Assembly: GCA_024291935.2 (NCBI GenBank)
Contig: JAGTYA010000026.1
Location: 2,963,501 to 3,027,500 of the forward strand
From: Okapia johnstoni
Lineage: Eukaryota; Chordata; Mammalia; Artiodactyla; Giraffidae
DNA length: 64,000 bases
Direction: 5' to 3'
The notes beneath the pieces are model-generated. The model searched no databases, was not told the origin of the DNA, and saw only the letters and a list, made by a program, of their open reading frames with translations. Position numbers and translations under genes: made by a program. Shown piece by piece: positions 21,413 to 32,452 of this stretch; the stretch's first letter is position 1, and each line of letters begins with the position of its first letter.

Positions 21413-21793
21413 ATTTTAGAACATTTTCATCACCTGCTAATCTACTTTCTGTCTCTATAGATTTCCCTTTTCTGTACATTTCACGAAAAGGAGATCACAT
21501 AACGTGTGGGCTTTCGAGTCTGACTTCTGTCACTTAGCATAATGTTTCGAAGGTTCATCTGTGTTGCAGCGCAGATCATTGCATCGTTCCCTTTTAGAAG
21601 GAAGTAATCTAAGAGCCCACCATTTGTGTGTGTGCCACGCTTTGTTCATCCATGCACTCATCCATTAGTGGACGCTTGGCTTGTCTCCACTCCTTCAGCT
21701 AGTGTGACTCTGCCTGAGTGTCTGGTTGGGTCCTGTTTTCAGTTCTTTGGGGTCACACCTAGGAGAGGAATTGCTAGGTCATACCATCACTCT
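21413..21793 (-). mobile_element. L1 LINE 3' region, fragment 2
   Basis: Same L1 copy resumed: 'aatctactttctgtctctat', 'ttcatccatgcactcatcca', 'cctaggagaggaattgctag'. Confidence 0.87.
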
Positions 21794-22023
21794 CAGGAGC
21801 AGTGACTCAGCTGATAAAGAATCTGCCTGCAATACAGCAGACCTGGGTTCTATTTCTGGGTCTGAAAGATCTAGGGAAGATCCAGGAAGGTCTCCTGGAG
21901 AAGGAAATGGCACCCACTCCGGTGTTCTTGCCTGAAGAATCCCACAGACCGAGGAGCCTGGTGGGCTTCAGTCCGAGGGGTTGCAAAAGAGTTGGACACA
22001 ACTGAGCGACTGACACTTTCACG
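21794..22023 (+). mobile_element. Bov-tA SINE nested in L1
   Basis: The tRNA head 'cagtgactcagctgataaag' is followed by a BovA monomer with a local duplication near 21865-21890. Flanked by 8-bp direct repeats atcactct at 21786-21793 and 22024-22031. Confidence 0.93.
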
Positions 22024-22085
22024 ATCACTCTAAGTTTCATTTTTTGAGGACCTGCCAGGCTTCTCCACACTCTGAAATCTTGACC
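22024..22085 (-). mobile_element. L1 LINE 3' region, fragment 3
   Basis: 'taagtttcattttttgagga' continues the same L1 after the SINE. The copy ends within the next 60 bp. Confidence 0.7.
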
Positions 22086-22374
22086 CTGCAGAGAAAGATC
22101 AGATGGCGGGTGCTTCCCACAGCTGGGGCAGGGGCGTGGGCTGAGTGGCTGTGGGGACACTCCCCCTGCCCCGCCCGGCCTGGCACCAGTGTGTGGGGCA
22201 CGAAGCCCAGCCCTCGGGTGGACATCTGCGGTGACACTTTCCCGAGTCTGTGTCCCCGTCTCCCGACTGCACATCCCTCCTCGGGGCAGGGACCCTGCCT
22301 GCCGCCTCCCAGTGACCTGGGTGGGTGCCCAAGAGGCACCCCACACCTGCCCGCCGCTTTGGAGCTGGCCGAAC
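22086..22374. other. Unique GC-rich intron
   Basis: No recognised feature. Confidence 0.5.
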
Positions 22375-22640
22375 GGACAGCCATCGGAAAGAGTTTTGTT
22401 ATTTGCTAACGAGTGTTAACCAGCCTGAAACAGATTTAGAATTCAGTGTGGTTAAAAATCATCAGTCTTATGCCGTTTAAAAATTGCTTGTCATTTTGTA
22501 TGCCAAGAACTCCTCTAGCAGCCTACTTTTCCAAAATGATCGCTGATTGGAACAAAAACATCACCACTAAAATTAGAGTGACAAAATGGAGTTGTTATGA
22601 AACAAAGAGGAAATCGGCAGGTACATGTTAACAAGTGAGG
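22375..22640. other. Candidate conserved non-coding block
   Basis: An AT-rich, repeat-free island between GC-rich flanks, with words such as 'aaaattgcttgtcattttgt' and 'gatcgctgattgg'. Inferred from composition only. Confidence 0.38.
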
Positions 22641-23179
22641 AGCACCCCCCACACACCTGTGGGAGCACCACGGGCACGGCTGCCCCACATGCCCCCAGGA
22701 GCCCTCATGTCCACGTGCGGGCTCCACAGTTTGACTAAACCCTCGACGAAAACCCATCCGAGAGAGGGTGGTTGCTTAGGAGTGCAAACTTAGTGAGTTA
22801 AACCGGGGCCTGGAGATAAGTAAGGGAGGCCTGGCTGGAGATCTCTAATAAATAGGATGCTTTTCAGATTAGCATCAAAATCCAGACATTCATATCTTGG
22901 AAGAAGAGACCCTCCTGCCCACCACTGTCTCCTGCCCCCTCCACTGGAGCATCACCACACACCGCCCCACATAACAGGACACCCAAGAACCACGGCTTCA
23001 GGGAGGCAGAGGTTTGTTTCTCTGTCAGGTTAGAGGAAATAGAGGAAGGTGGTCCAGTGCTGGGGTCGGGGCTGCAGCCCATCACAGTGCACATCACGTC
23101 TGGACAGCCTCCTCCTCCTTCTCTGCCACTCCAGGCTTACAGGGATCTAGGCTTTTCCTTTTTTGCTGCTCCATCATCC
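22641..23179. other. Unique intron
   Basis: No recognised feature in about 540 bp. Confidence 0.5.
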
Positions 23180-23187
23180 TTAACAGG

Positions 23188-23397
23188 GCTTCCCTGATGG
23201 TTCAGACAATAAAGAATCTGCCTGCAATGTAGGAGACCCGGATTCGATCCCTGAGTTGAGAAGATCCCCTGGAGAAGGAAATGGCTACCCACTTTCAGTA
23301 TTCTTGCCTGGAGAATTACATGAACAGAGAGCGTGGGACTGAGAGCCCCAGTCCATGGGGTCACAGAGTCAGACACGACTGAGTGACTAACACAGCT
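23188..23397 (+). mobile_element. Bov-tA SINE
   Basis: Head 'gcttccctgatggttcagac', BovA monomer, end 'agacacgactgagtgactaa'. Flanked by 8-bp direct repeats ttaacagg at 23180-23187 and 23398-23405. Confidence 0.93.
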
Positions 23398-23405
23398 TTA
23401 ACAGG

Positions 23406-23807
23406 CTGCCTCGTGGTTCAGAGCAGCTGCTTCAATTCCATCCATTGCATCCACATTCCAACAGAGGAAAGGAGAGGAAACAAACCACGGTCCCTCATTT
23501 TATATAAAGTGTCCACTACTCTTCCAATTATCGGCCACAGTGTAATCTCAATGAAGGTTGAGAACTGCAGCCCTTATTCCAAACAACCTGAGGAGAAAGT
23601 GGAGAACAGATGTTGGAGGAGACAGTTGGCCACTTTGCCATTGTATGTCCTAAGACACAGCCTTCTTCCTGTTTCCATAGTGCTCACCACATCTGGACAA
23701 CCCCCCCCCCCCCACCCGTCACGGCCATGTCCATCTCAGCCAGAGCAGCTCAGGATGCAAGGCATAAGATATCATTTAGGTAAAGGTTTGGGATGCTGTA
23801 AGTAAGA
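23406..23807. other. Intron, unclassified; contains (C)13
   Basis: No named repeat recognised. A C homopolymer occupies 23701-23713. Confidence 0.45.
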
Positions 23808-23935
23808 AAAACATTTTATTTCACACACAGGGAAACTGAAGCTTGTAGACTGGAAGGGAGCTGCCCAACGTGTTAGTGCCTGCACACTTACTCTAGCCAC
23901 GCTGGGGGCCCTGACTGGGATTTCAAAGTCCCATC
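23808..23935 (-). mobile_element. MIR SINE fragment
   Basis: 'cacacagggaaactgaagct' followed by 'gggagctgcccaa' matches the MIR reverse complement; the distal part is degraded. Confidence 0.6.
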
Positions 23936-24734
23936 ATATTTCTCACCTTCTGAGGTCCTGGACCTCATACCAGGTCAGAACCTGTGTCCCAAAGCAAGGA
24001 ATATCACCCCTCGTATCTGTCAAGCCTCTTGGTTACAAATGATAAAAACCAAGCTCATCCTGGCTGGGGTCCAAAAAGGAAAAGAATAACTTGAAAGGTC
24101 AGGAATGAGGGCTTCAGGCATGGCTGGATCCAGGTGCTTAGAGAGTATCAGGCAGCTCTCTTCCCAACGCTTTCCTCTGGTTTCCTCTGCGTGAATTCTG
24201 TTTTTGGCAGCCTCCCCCCACACCTTGGGGAGGTGGCCACCAGCAGCACCAGGTTAAGGTCCAACTGCTTTAGCAGCCATCGAAGGAGGAGAGTGCCTCT
24301 TTCCCAGTCAGTATAAGAGAAGGTTCAGGATTGAGTCTCGATGAGCTGATTTAAGTCATGTGACCAAGGGGGTACGGTGGACCCACTGACCAGACCAGGA
24401 TCCTGTGCCCACCCTTGGGGGGACTGGGCATGGCACACACACTAAGTGGGATAAATGTGTTTCCCCAGAAACAGAAAATGGTGACTGGTGGGATGAGCGC
24501 AGCCTCCCTTCCACCCCCCCTCCTGCACCTGTGGCTCCTGGCCTGACTCTTCTCCCCTCAGTAAAAACGGAGCTGCCCTGGGCTCCTGCCCTCAGGGCCT
24601 TGCTCACAGGCTTGTCTTCTTATTTGTAAGGCTCTTCCTCCCAGGGCCTGAGAATCTAGTAGGATAAGGATTCTGATACTCTCTCTGGACCCTCAGTGCC
24701 TGCCCAGCCCAGAACTTGGTGTAGGACAGGTGCT
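23936..24734. other. Intron; unclassified, partly repeat-like
   Basis: 24010-24350 has the texture of an old dispersed repeat ('caagcctcttggttacaaat', 'gagctgatttaagtcatgtg') that I cannot name. No exon is recognised. Confidence 0.4.
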
Positions 24735-25216
24735 AGTCTATGTGTGGTGGCCGGTCGGTGGAAGGATGAAAGGACAGGCAGGTGGGTGGAAGGACGGGTG
24801 GCCAGAGTGATGCATGGATAGGTGGGTGGGAGGAAGAAAGGGTGGATGATGGTGGATGATAGATGGATGGATGGATGGATGGATGGATGGATGGATGGAT
24901 AGGTGGGTGGGAGGAAGAAAGGGTGGATGGTGGTAGATGATGGATGCATGGATGCATGGATGCATGGATAGGTGGGGGGAGGAAGAAAGGGTGGATGGTG
25001 GTGGATGATGGATGGATGGATGGATGGATGCATGGATAGGTGGGGGGGAGGAAGAAAGGGTGGATGGTGGTGGATGATGGATGGATGCATGGATGCATGG
25101 ATGGAGGGATGGATAGTTTCATGGGTGATGGATGATGGATAGATGGATAGTTTGGTGGGTGATGGATGAATGGATGATGGATAGTGGATGGATGGATGGA
25201 TGGATGGATTTGTGGG
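24735..25216. repeat. (TGGA)n satellite with 67-81 bp higher-order unit
   Basis: Beyond the tetramer, a longer unit 'ggataggtgggtgggaggaa' + gaaagggtggatg recurs four times, starting near 24816, 24897, 24965 and 25032. Spacings of about 81, 67 and 67 bp come from different numbers of tgga/tgca tetramers. Histidine/proline/serine-rich open frames on the - strand are by-products. Confidence 0.95.
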
Positions 25217-26039
25217 TGATCTAATAACCAGATGGAAGAAGGAAGAATTTATTTGTGGATCGCACAGCCCTGATTAACTCCATGCAGTTTGATAACTCCA
25301 TGCAGGGGATATCATTTCACACTAGCATTTAACTTTCAGACATTCAGTACTTTTAAAAAGCATTTTAATAGCGTAGATGTGGCAGGAGACCCAAGCCAGC
25401 CAAGCGTCCCTCCAGAGCCGGTGTGAACTGGGGCTGTGTTTGCACAGGTTCCTCATGCTGACTCAGGTCCCCCGGTCTTGCCCGGGCCCCTCCCGCCTCA
25501 CTAGGTGTGATCCTGGTGGGAAATACAGCGTCCCACCGGAGTGCCTTCCATCCGAGTCCTCTTTATGACGTGCAGCCTGTGTCCATCACCAGGGATGCAT
25601 CCGTGTGTCCCCGCAGGTGGAACTCTTGACACCAGGTGTGTCATGCTGCCCCGATGCCACTGTGGCGGAACTCACTGACTCAGAGCATACACTGTCCTCC
25701 CGCGTGACTGGCCACGGGGCCCAGCACAGGAGCCGAGGGTGGGGCAGGCGCCCTTGATTGAGCATAGGGAGCCTGGCTCACGGGGGGCTTGAGCACCCCT
25801 CCCGCGCGTTCCAGGACCGGGGCGGGCATCGTGCCGTCCTCAACCCCGGCTCCATGCTGCCTCTGCCCCTCCATCCTTCTGTGCCATGTAGACAGAGTAG
25901 TCCTGTCGGTCGGCCTTGTTTTGAGGGTGACTGAAACAATCCCATGATTATAAAGCCTCTGCACGCAGTAGACACTCGGTGAACAGTGTCCCGTAGGGTT
26001 TAGTCTTGGTTGCAGTTGTGACTTAAACCTGCCATCCAA
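25217..26039. other. Unique intron
   Basis: No recognised exon or repeat, apart from a faint MIR-like stretch near 25950-25990. Confidence 0.5.
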
Positions 26040-26160
26040 CATCACTGGTCTCTATTCTCTGCACGAAGAAGTGGAGGTCAGAGAGGTTAAGTGATTTCCT
26101 TCCCATCACACAGCCATTGACTGGCAAAGGCGGAGCTTGGGTCCAGAGCCCTCAGGGAGT
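26040..26160 (-). mobile_element. MIR SINE
   Basis: 'gaggtcagagaggttaagtg', 'catcacacagccattgactg' and 'ggagcttgggtccagagccc' follow the MIR reverse complement in order. Confidence 0.8.
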
Positions 26161-27231
26161 TCCCTCTTCACCATGCAAGGGGAAGTCTGGGACCAGGGAG
26201 GAGCTTTTTTCCTACCAGCTTCCTTTGAGCTGGTACGTGGTGGCCCCAGGGTGTCCCATGACCTGGGGCTCTCGGCCGAGCAGGGCCTCACGGTGGTGCC
26301 GGGTGGGAGTTACATGGCTTGACTGTGGGCCTTGACTTCAGAAAGATGCTTCCCTCCTCCTGCTCCTTCTGAGCCCCTTGAACCAGGCCACCACCAGTCA
26401 GCTGTCCCTTCCTCCTTCGGGGCAAAGTGAGGGCACGTGTCAGGTGGCCACTGCAGATGGCCAGGGTGACCGCGACTGTGCTCACGTCTCACCTCCCCAG
26501 CTGAGCATCACTGCCCGAGAGGCCCTGGGTGCACCTGCCTCTGGGGCCGACGGAGCCCCTGGCCATCCAGGAGGGCCCAGGCTGAGAGGTCGTACCCTCT
26601 GCCGCCCAGGTGCCCGGGCACCTCCATGGCGGGCTACCCGCCTTGTATCCTGGACCATGGTGGGCACCTGGGGTGGGATGATGCTGTGCTTACCTCCCCC
26701 AGAGCCTGCTCAGAGCTGCGCGCCCTGGGACTCACAGCACGGCTGCCTGATATACAGAGGCAGGGACCCCTGCGTCCAGCTGACCTCTAATTCCAACACT
26801 CGGCCCTCTGGGGGGCCCCGACACCAGTGATGCCCCCGCAGACCCCGACACCAGTGATGCTCGGAGACCTGCCGCCTCCGCCCTTGCGCTCAGAGGACCG
26901 CGATGGACGTGGGCCTGCTCGTCCCTCAGCTTCAGAATAAGCCCGTTTTAGGCTGCGTCTGGGAAACGGCAGCACTTGGATAACTAACGTGATGGCCTGG
27001 GCTTCGCTTTGGTGGAGTTTTGCTCTCTTCTGTCGGCTTCTGGATGAAAGATGCATGAGGCCGTGTGGGCAGGAGGAGAAAGAGAAGCAGGATGCAGGTC
27101 GGGGGGCTTCTGGGCACCCCCGCCAGGCACTGACGGGCGGCCTGGGCTGCGGCCAGCGGGTCTCCAGCTGTGCTCCCTGACGGTCCACCCCTGCAGCGCT
27201 GCCGCCCGGGAGCATGTTAGAAGGGCAGATG
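26161..27231. other. Unique intron
   Basis: About 1.1 kb, GC-rich. An 18-bp direct repeat 'ccccgacaccagtgatgc' occurs at 26816-26833 and 26843-26860. No exon recognised. Confidence 0.5.
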
Positions 27232-27360
27232 CGGGACTTCCCCGTGGCTGAGACTGCAAGCTCCCAACCCACAGAGCGTGCAGGTTGGATCCCTGATCAG
27301 GGAACTAGACCCCACAGGCTGCAACTGAGAGCCTACGTGCAGCGGCTAAGACCCAGCGCG
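27232..27360 (+). mobile_element. CHR-type SINE, 5' part
   Basis: Head 'gggacttccccgtggctgag', B-box-like ggttggatcc, 'gatcagggaactagacccca' and 'gcagcggctaagacccagcg'. It is interrupted by a Bov-tA and its tail continues at 27604. Confidence 0.88.
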
Positions 27361-27603
27361 TGCGTGCGTGTTCGGTCCCTTCAGTCATGTCCGACTCTGC
27401 ACGGCCCCGGAGCAGCCATGCAGACTACTGCATGGACTTCGGCCCGCCAGGCTCCTCTGACACGGGATTCTCCAGGCAAGGGTACTGCAGTGGGTTGCCG
27501 TGCCCTCCTGCAGGGGATCTTCCCAACCCAGGGATCAAACCCACATCTCTTGCGTCTCCTGCATAGGCAGGTGGGTTCTTGACCACTAGCGCCACCTGGA
27601 AGG
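27361..27603 (-). mobile_element. Bov-tA SINE nested in CHR SINE
   Basis: Reverse complement of Bov-tA, from 'cttcagtcatgtccgactct' to 'gaccactagcgccacctgga'. It sits between 'aagacccagcgc' and 'aagacctggtgc', a diverged duplication of the CHR target. Confidence 0.9.
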
Positions 27604-27640
27604 CCAAGACCTGGTGCAGCCAAGTATTAGTAGAAAGGAA
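27604..27640 (+). mobile_element. CHR-type SINE, 3' tail
   Basis: 'aagacctggtgcagccaagt' is the expected CHR 3' sequence resumed after the nested SINE. Confidence 0.7.
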
Positions 27641-28357
27641 ACAAAAAGGAGAGAAAGTAATGCAGGTGCTTGGGTTCTGCTCCAGAATTGGGAATTCCAG
27701 GGCTCTGTGTGCTCCTAGAGTCAGATCCTGGCTTAACCAAGTCAACAGCCATCAAGGAAGGTTCTGCTACTCAAAGTGTGGTCCACAGACCCCAGCATGG
27801 GCATGGCCACCTGATAGGAATGCAAGATCCCAGGCACCTGGGACCTACTGGTGGAGGACCTGCGTGTTGTCAGAGTCCCTGTGACTCGTGGGCACGGTGG
27901 GGTTGGGGGTGGGAGTGCAGTCAGAAGGCTTGAGCATCATCTCTGGGGTGGGGGGAGAACTGGTGGGCCCAGGACGGCCCAGGGGCCCTTCCTGCTGACC
28001 CCGCTCGCCCCTCCCAAGCCTCCCCTCGCCCAGCCCCACCCCATCCAGATGAAATGTGCCCCCTGCGCTCCTCACACCGTGTCTGACCGCCTTGAGGAAA
28101 GGGGAGTGAGCAGTCACGGTTCTGAGAGATTCTCAGCCTCTCTCCCTGAACCAGCCTTTGGGAGAACCAAGCCACTTCCCGAGGATCACACAGGCAGACC
28201 CCACTAAGTCATCTGGAGACAGAGGGTTGCCCCCCAAGCTGGCCAGGTCACAGCTTCATCTTGTACCGGGGCAGGGGGTGGGGGTTCTGGTTATTCAAAA
28301 CCCAGATAACCTAAAGCTGTTTTGTAACGTGGAAATAACTACCAGTTTCCAAGCAAG
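27641..28357. other. Unique intron
   Basis: No exon. Weak MIR-like signal at 28130-28205. Confidence 0.45.
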
Positions 28358-28505
28358 GGAAAGTGTTAGTTGCTCAGTCGTGTCCGACGCTTTGCGACCT
28401 CATGAACGTGACAGGCTCCCCTGTCCATGGGATTCTCCAAGCAGGATACTGGTATGGGTAGCCACCGCCTTCTCCAGGTGATCTTCCTGACCCAGAGATC
28501 GAAGC
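28358..28505 (-). mobile_element. Bov-tA SINE, truncated
   Basis: Reverse complement of the BovA monomer plus the start of the junction region: 'ttgctcagtcgtgtccgacg' to 'gatcttcctgacccagagat'. The tRNA-derived head is missing. Confidence 0.9.
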
Positions 28506-29267
28506 AAAAAGCAGAAGCTGTCCTAGTGTAACCCCACCGCCAGCATCCTCCCAGCCATCCCCTCCGAAGCCTCGGAGTTGGAGGAACCCGCTGACCCAGT
28601 GACCTCACCTTCACTTCTTGCCGCTTCTCTGGACCTTTTAGGAAGCGGTTCCGGTTCTGTGTTCCCTGTCTCAGCCACTAGATGGCGGCAGTGGGGCGCA
28701 GAAGCCACCCAGAGGGGCGTGTGGGTCCCTGATGCAAGCGGAGCCCTGGGAGACCATCCTGCAAGGACTCGGGCAGCCCTCCACTGGGATTTCTGGGGGA
28801 GCACGTGTTCACGGTTACTGTTCGCAGCAGCCGACGGAGTCCGAGGCCTGCAGGCACTCTGTGGGCTCTCCAGGGCCGGGCTGGGGACATACCAGGAGGC
28901 TGGCGGGAGGATGGACCATCCCTGCCCTGGGACAGGGCACTGGGGATTGGGGGAAGAGGGTCAGACCCAGCCCTTCTGCGCACACTCGCCTCCAAGAAGC
29001 CCTGGGGAGGCTGACATCCCGAGAGAAGGCTGCACGTGGATTTTCTGTTTGTTCCAGACCCTCCATGAGCTCGGGAAGCAGGCACAGAAACGCCCACACC
29101 ACACAGAGCGCGAGCGGTGGTGGGCTTTCGTCTCAGATGGGCAGCGTGCGGTGAGGCCATGGAGCCCAGAGCCTGCCCCCGCCTCAGCCCTGACGGTCCC
29201 CATGACGCCACGTGGGCCAGCTGGGCGGCCCCTCTGCTTCTCAGTTTCTGGGTGTGTAAAACAGCGG
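28506..29267. other. Unique GC-rich intron
   Basis: No repeat recognised. A 339-codon open frame (28578-29597) begins here but runs straight through a SINE and shows no domain, so I do not annotate it as a gene. Confidence 0.5.
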
Positions 29268-29275
29268 AGAGGAGG

Positions 29276-29503
29276 CTTCCCAGGTGGCACTAAAATGGGA
29301 AAGAACCCGCCTGCCCGTGCAGGAGACGTGAGAGATGCAGGTTGGATCCCTAGGTCGGGAAGATCCCCTGGAGGAGGAAATGGCAACCCACTCCAGCACT
29401 CTTGCCTGGAGAATCCCATGGACAGAGGAGCCTGGCGGGCTGCAGTCCATAAGGTCACAAAGAGCTGGACACGACTGACGCGACTTAGCACGCAGCTTGC
29501 AAA
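29276..29503 (+). mobile_element. Bov-tA SINE
   Basis: Near-complete copy from 'cttcccaggtggcactaaaa' to 'gacgcgacttagcacgcagc'. Flanked by 8-bp direct repeats agaggagg at 29268-29275 and 29504-29511. Confidence 0.93.
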
Positions 29504-29570
29504 AGAGGAGGACTATAGACCTTACCCTGTTACATTGGTGGGGTCAACCAAGTTTAAAAACGTGGAGCAG

Positions 29571-29712
29571 GGGCTTCCCTGGCGGTCCAGTGGCTAAGAC
29601 TCCGCACCTCCGATACTGGGGGCCAGGGTTTGATCCCTGGTCAGGGAACTAGATCCCACAGGCTGCACCAAGACCTGGGGTAGCCAAAATAAATAGATAA
29701 TTTTTTTAAATG
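29571..29712 (+). mobile_element. CHR-type SINE
   Basis: Head 'ggcttccctggcggtccagt', B-box-like ggtttgatcc, 'gtcagggaactagatcccac' and an A/T-rich tail (aaataaatagataa). Confidence 0.94.
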
Positions 29713-29788
29713 TAAAGCTGTCGGCACATCACCTGGCCCACTATAGGCAGGTGCTGTTATGCATGATATTATTAAGTGTTATGATTAT

Positions 29789-29862
29789 TAAGGACGGGGA
29801 GGCCTGGCGTGCTGCAGTCCATGGGGTCACAAAGAGTCAGACACGACTGAGCGACTGAACAA
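29789..29862 (+). mobile_element. BovB/BovA 3' tip
   Basis: Only the last ~70 bp of BovB: 'gaggcctggcgtgctgcagt' to 'cgactgagcgactgaac'. Strongly 5'-truncated. Confidence 0.88.
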
Positions 29863-30139
29863 AACCAACACTGAGTGTCGTTAATTCGCCAGCCATCGTT
29901 ATTGTTCACTGTCTTACACATAAAACGGATTTTACTCTCGGCTGAAATAGTTACCGACAGGGTTTTCACATCCAGGGGGATTGTGCAGGACATTTCCAAG
30001 CACTTCGCGTATTCCGCTTTCCTTGTTTCTGTCACTGTGACTGCGTGACAGTCATTATTGCTGTGATTATTACCGCTGTATTTGTTTGTTTGGGGAGACC
30101 CAGCACCCCCTGCAATCGATGTCTCTCCTGTCCGGGGCC
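29863..30139. other. Unique AT-rich intron
   Basis: No recognised feature. Confidence 0.45.
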
Positions 30140-30300
30140 ATCTTTTTTGTTTTGTTTTCAATTTGGCCGTGCTGGGTCTTAGTTGTGGCATGCACGATCT
30201 TTGTTGCGGCATCTGGGATCTAGTTCCCCAGCCAGGGATCAAATCCAGGCCCCCTGCATTTGAGAGTACGGAGTCTTAGCCTGTGGACCACCAGTGAAAG
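30140..30300 (-). mobile_element. CHR-type SINE
   Basis: Reverse complement of a CHR SINE: T-rich start, 'ggccgtgctgggtcttagtt', 'agttccccagccagggatca', and end 'cctgtggaccaccagtga'. Confidence 0.9.
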
Positions 30301-30639
30301 GCCCAGGGCCATCTTAGATCCAACCATTTCAAGTAGGCCTTGCTAGCCCCTCAACTCAGCCCGCATTTCCTGGGGAACTGCTGTCTCTAAGATGGTCAGC
30401 GTGGCCTCAGGCACCCTGGTTTTTCTCACCTGTGTCTTCCCGCTCCTGCCAGCGAGGCATCTCCACTAACCCTCACTGATCTGCGCTGTTCGAGTTACAT
30501 GGAGGCCTTGGGGAGCCAGAAAGCCCCTGTCTCCCCCACATCCTGCCCCAGCCTTTCCCAAGCCACTTGAAGCCGAAATAGGGGAGTCAGGGACCTGGGC
30601 CCCAGGCCTGGCACATGCCCCTCTCCTTATAGATACATT
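30301..30639. other. Unique intron
   Basis: No recognised feature. Confidence 0.45.
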
Positions 30640-32315
30640 GAAATTTGTCAAACACCTTTTCTGTATCCATTGATGGGATTGTGTGTTTTTCTTTTTCTGT
30701 TTGCATGGTAATTTGTGTCAATTGATTTTTCAAATACTGAACCGACCTTGCATTCCTGCAGTGACATTCACTAGGTCATAAAGTGTTAGTCTTTCTGTGC
30801 GTCGCTGGGTTTGAGTTCCTAGGATTTTGTTGAGGGCGTTGTGAGGCATACTGGCCTGGTTTTCTGATGCTGCCTTTGTCTGGGTTGGATTTCAGAATAA
30901 CGCTGTCTTCATAAATTAAGTTGTGATGTGTTCCCTCCAATTCTCTTTTCTGGGAAAGATTATGTAGAATTGGTGTGTTTTATTTTCTTGAAATGATTTG
31001 TAAAATTCAGTGAAATCATTTTAAGTATAAAGACAGCTTTTTTCCGATTTTTTTTAAACTACTAATTCAATGTCTTTAATACATATAAGGCATTTTAGAT
31101 TATCTACTACTGCTTGGATGAATCTGGGTAGTTTGTGACTTTCAAAGAATTAGTCCATTTTAAATTGTCAAATTTATCTGAGTTGTTCATAGAGTCCCTC
31201 ATTATCTTCTTAATGTCTCTTCTGTAGTGATAGCACCTCTTGCATTACTGATATTGGTAATTTGTGTCCTCTGTCTTTTTTTCTTTGCCGATTTTGCTAA
31301 AATGTAATCAGTTTTATTGATCTTTTCAAAGAACTGGCTTTCAGTTTCATTGATTTTCCTCTTTCCTTTTTCTAGTTCACTGATTCCTTGCGTTTATTAT
31401 TTTCTTCCTCCTGCATGATTCACATTTATTTTGCTCTTTTTCTAGTTTTGTGACTCAGAACATGTGTTCTGTATGCATTGAAAAGAATGTGCATTCTGGG
31501 GAGTGTTCTATAAATGTCGATTAGATCCTATCGATGTTATTTTTCAGAAATGTTTATGCCTTTGTTGACTTGCCCTGTACTAGTTCTATTGATTGCTAAG
31601 AGAGGAATGTTGACATTTTCCAATATAATTATGTACTTGTCCATTTTTTCCTTTTATTTCTGTCAGATTTTGTTTCATGTGTCTTAGAGTTCTGGTGTTA
31701 GATGCATATTTATTCAAGACTTATGTCCTCTTGGTGAATTGATCTTTTTATTACTGTTTAATGCTTCTGTTCCTCCCTGGTAATTAGTACTTGCAGGATG
31801 TCCATCCTTTCACTTCAAACCTGCCTATGTTATCATAGAAAAAGCTGATTTCCTTGTAAGCTGCAGATCATTGGGCATTTATTAAAAATCCGTTCTAACA
31901 ATCTCTTATCTGATGTGTTGAGACTAAATGTTATCTAATTATTAATGTGTTTGTATCTACCATTTTAGTTCTTGTTCCTCTGCATTTTGTTCTCTTTTGC
32001 TTCTTTCCTTTTTTAAAGAGAACCTGGATAGTTTACTTTCCATTTCAGTTTGCTTACTGAAGTCTTACTCGTATGTCTTTATGCGTGTGTGTGTGATTGC
32101 TCTGGGTACTTACCGTCTTTCAGTTTTCTGGAAGTTAATGTTTTACCACCACAAGTGTAATGTGAAAACCTTACCACCTTGTTCCTTCTGCTCTCCTCCC
32201 TTCACGTTATATTTTTCGTGTGTATTAAATCTGGATGGATTGAAAACCCTATCATGTGACCTAATAATTTTTACTTTCAGCCATCATAAATATTGTAAAG
32301 ACTGTCAGAAGTGAA
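30640..32315 (-). mobile_element. L1 LINE, ORF2 region (fragment 1)
   Basis: Reverse complement of L1 ORF2, degraded by stops in all frames: 'ttttctgtatccattgatgg', 'ttcctaggattttgttgagg', 'agttttattgatcttttcaa'. No intact reading frame. This marks the switch from GC-rich intron to an AT-rich, LINE-built segment. Confidence 0.85.
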
Positions 32316-32452
32316 AAACTTGCTGTTTGATCACTAAGTGGTGTCCACCTCTTTGTGGCCTCGTGGACTGCAGCATGCCAGGCTCCTCTGTCCTTCCCTG
32401 TCTTCTAGAGTTTGCTCAGATTCACGTCCATCGAGTTGGTGATGCTGTCTTC
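32316..32452 (-). mobile_element. BovB/BovA 3' fragment nested in L1
   Basis: 137 bp of antisense BovB 3' end ('ggactgcagcatgccaggct', 'gagtttgctcagattcacgt'). Flanked by a perfect 15-bp target-site duplication 'actgtcagaagtgaa' at 32301-32315 and 32453-32467. Confidence 0.95.

Noticed and set aside
24656..25122. Histidine/proline/serine-rich proteins on the - strand
   Set aside because: Translation of the TGGA-type satellite; the same pattern appears at 13.5 and 44.1 kb.
28578..29597. 339-codon open frame on + as a novel gene
   Set aside because: It runs through a Bov-tA SINE, has no recognisable domain, overlaps several other frames and lies in GC-rich intron where stops are rare.
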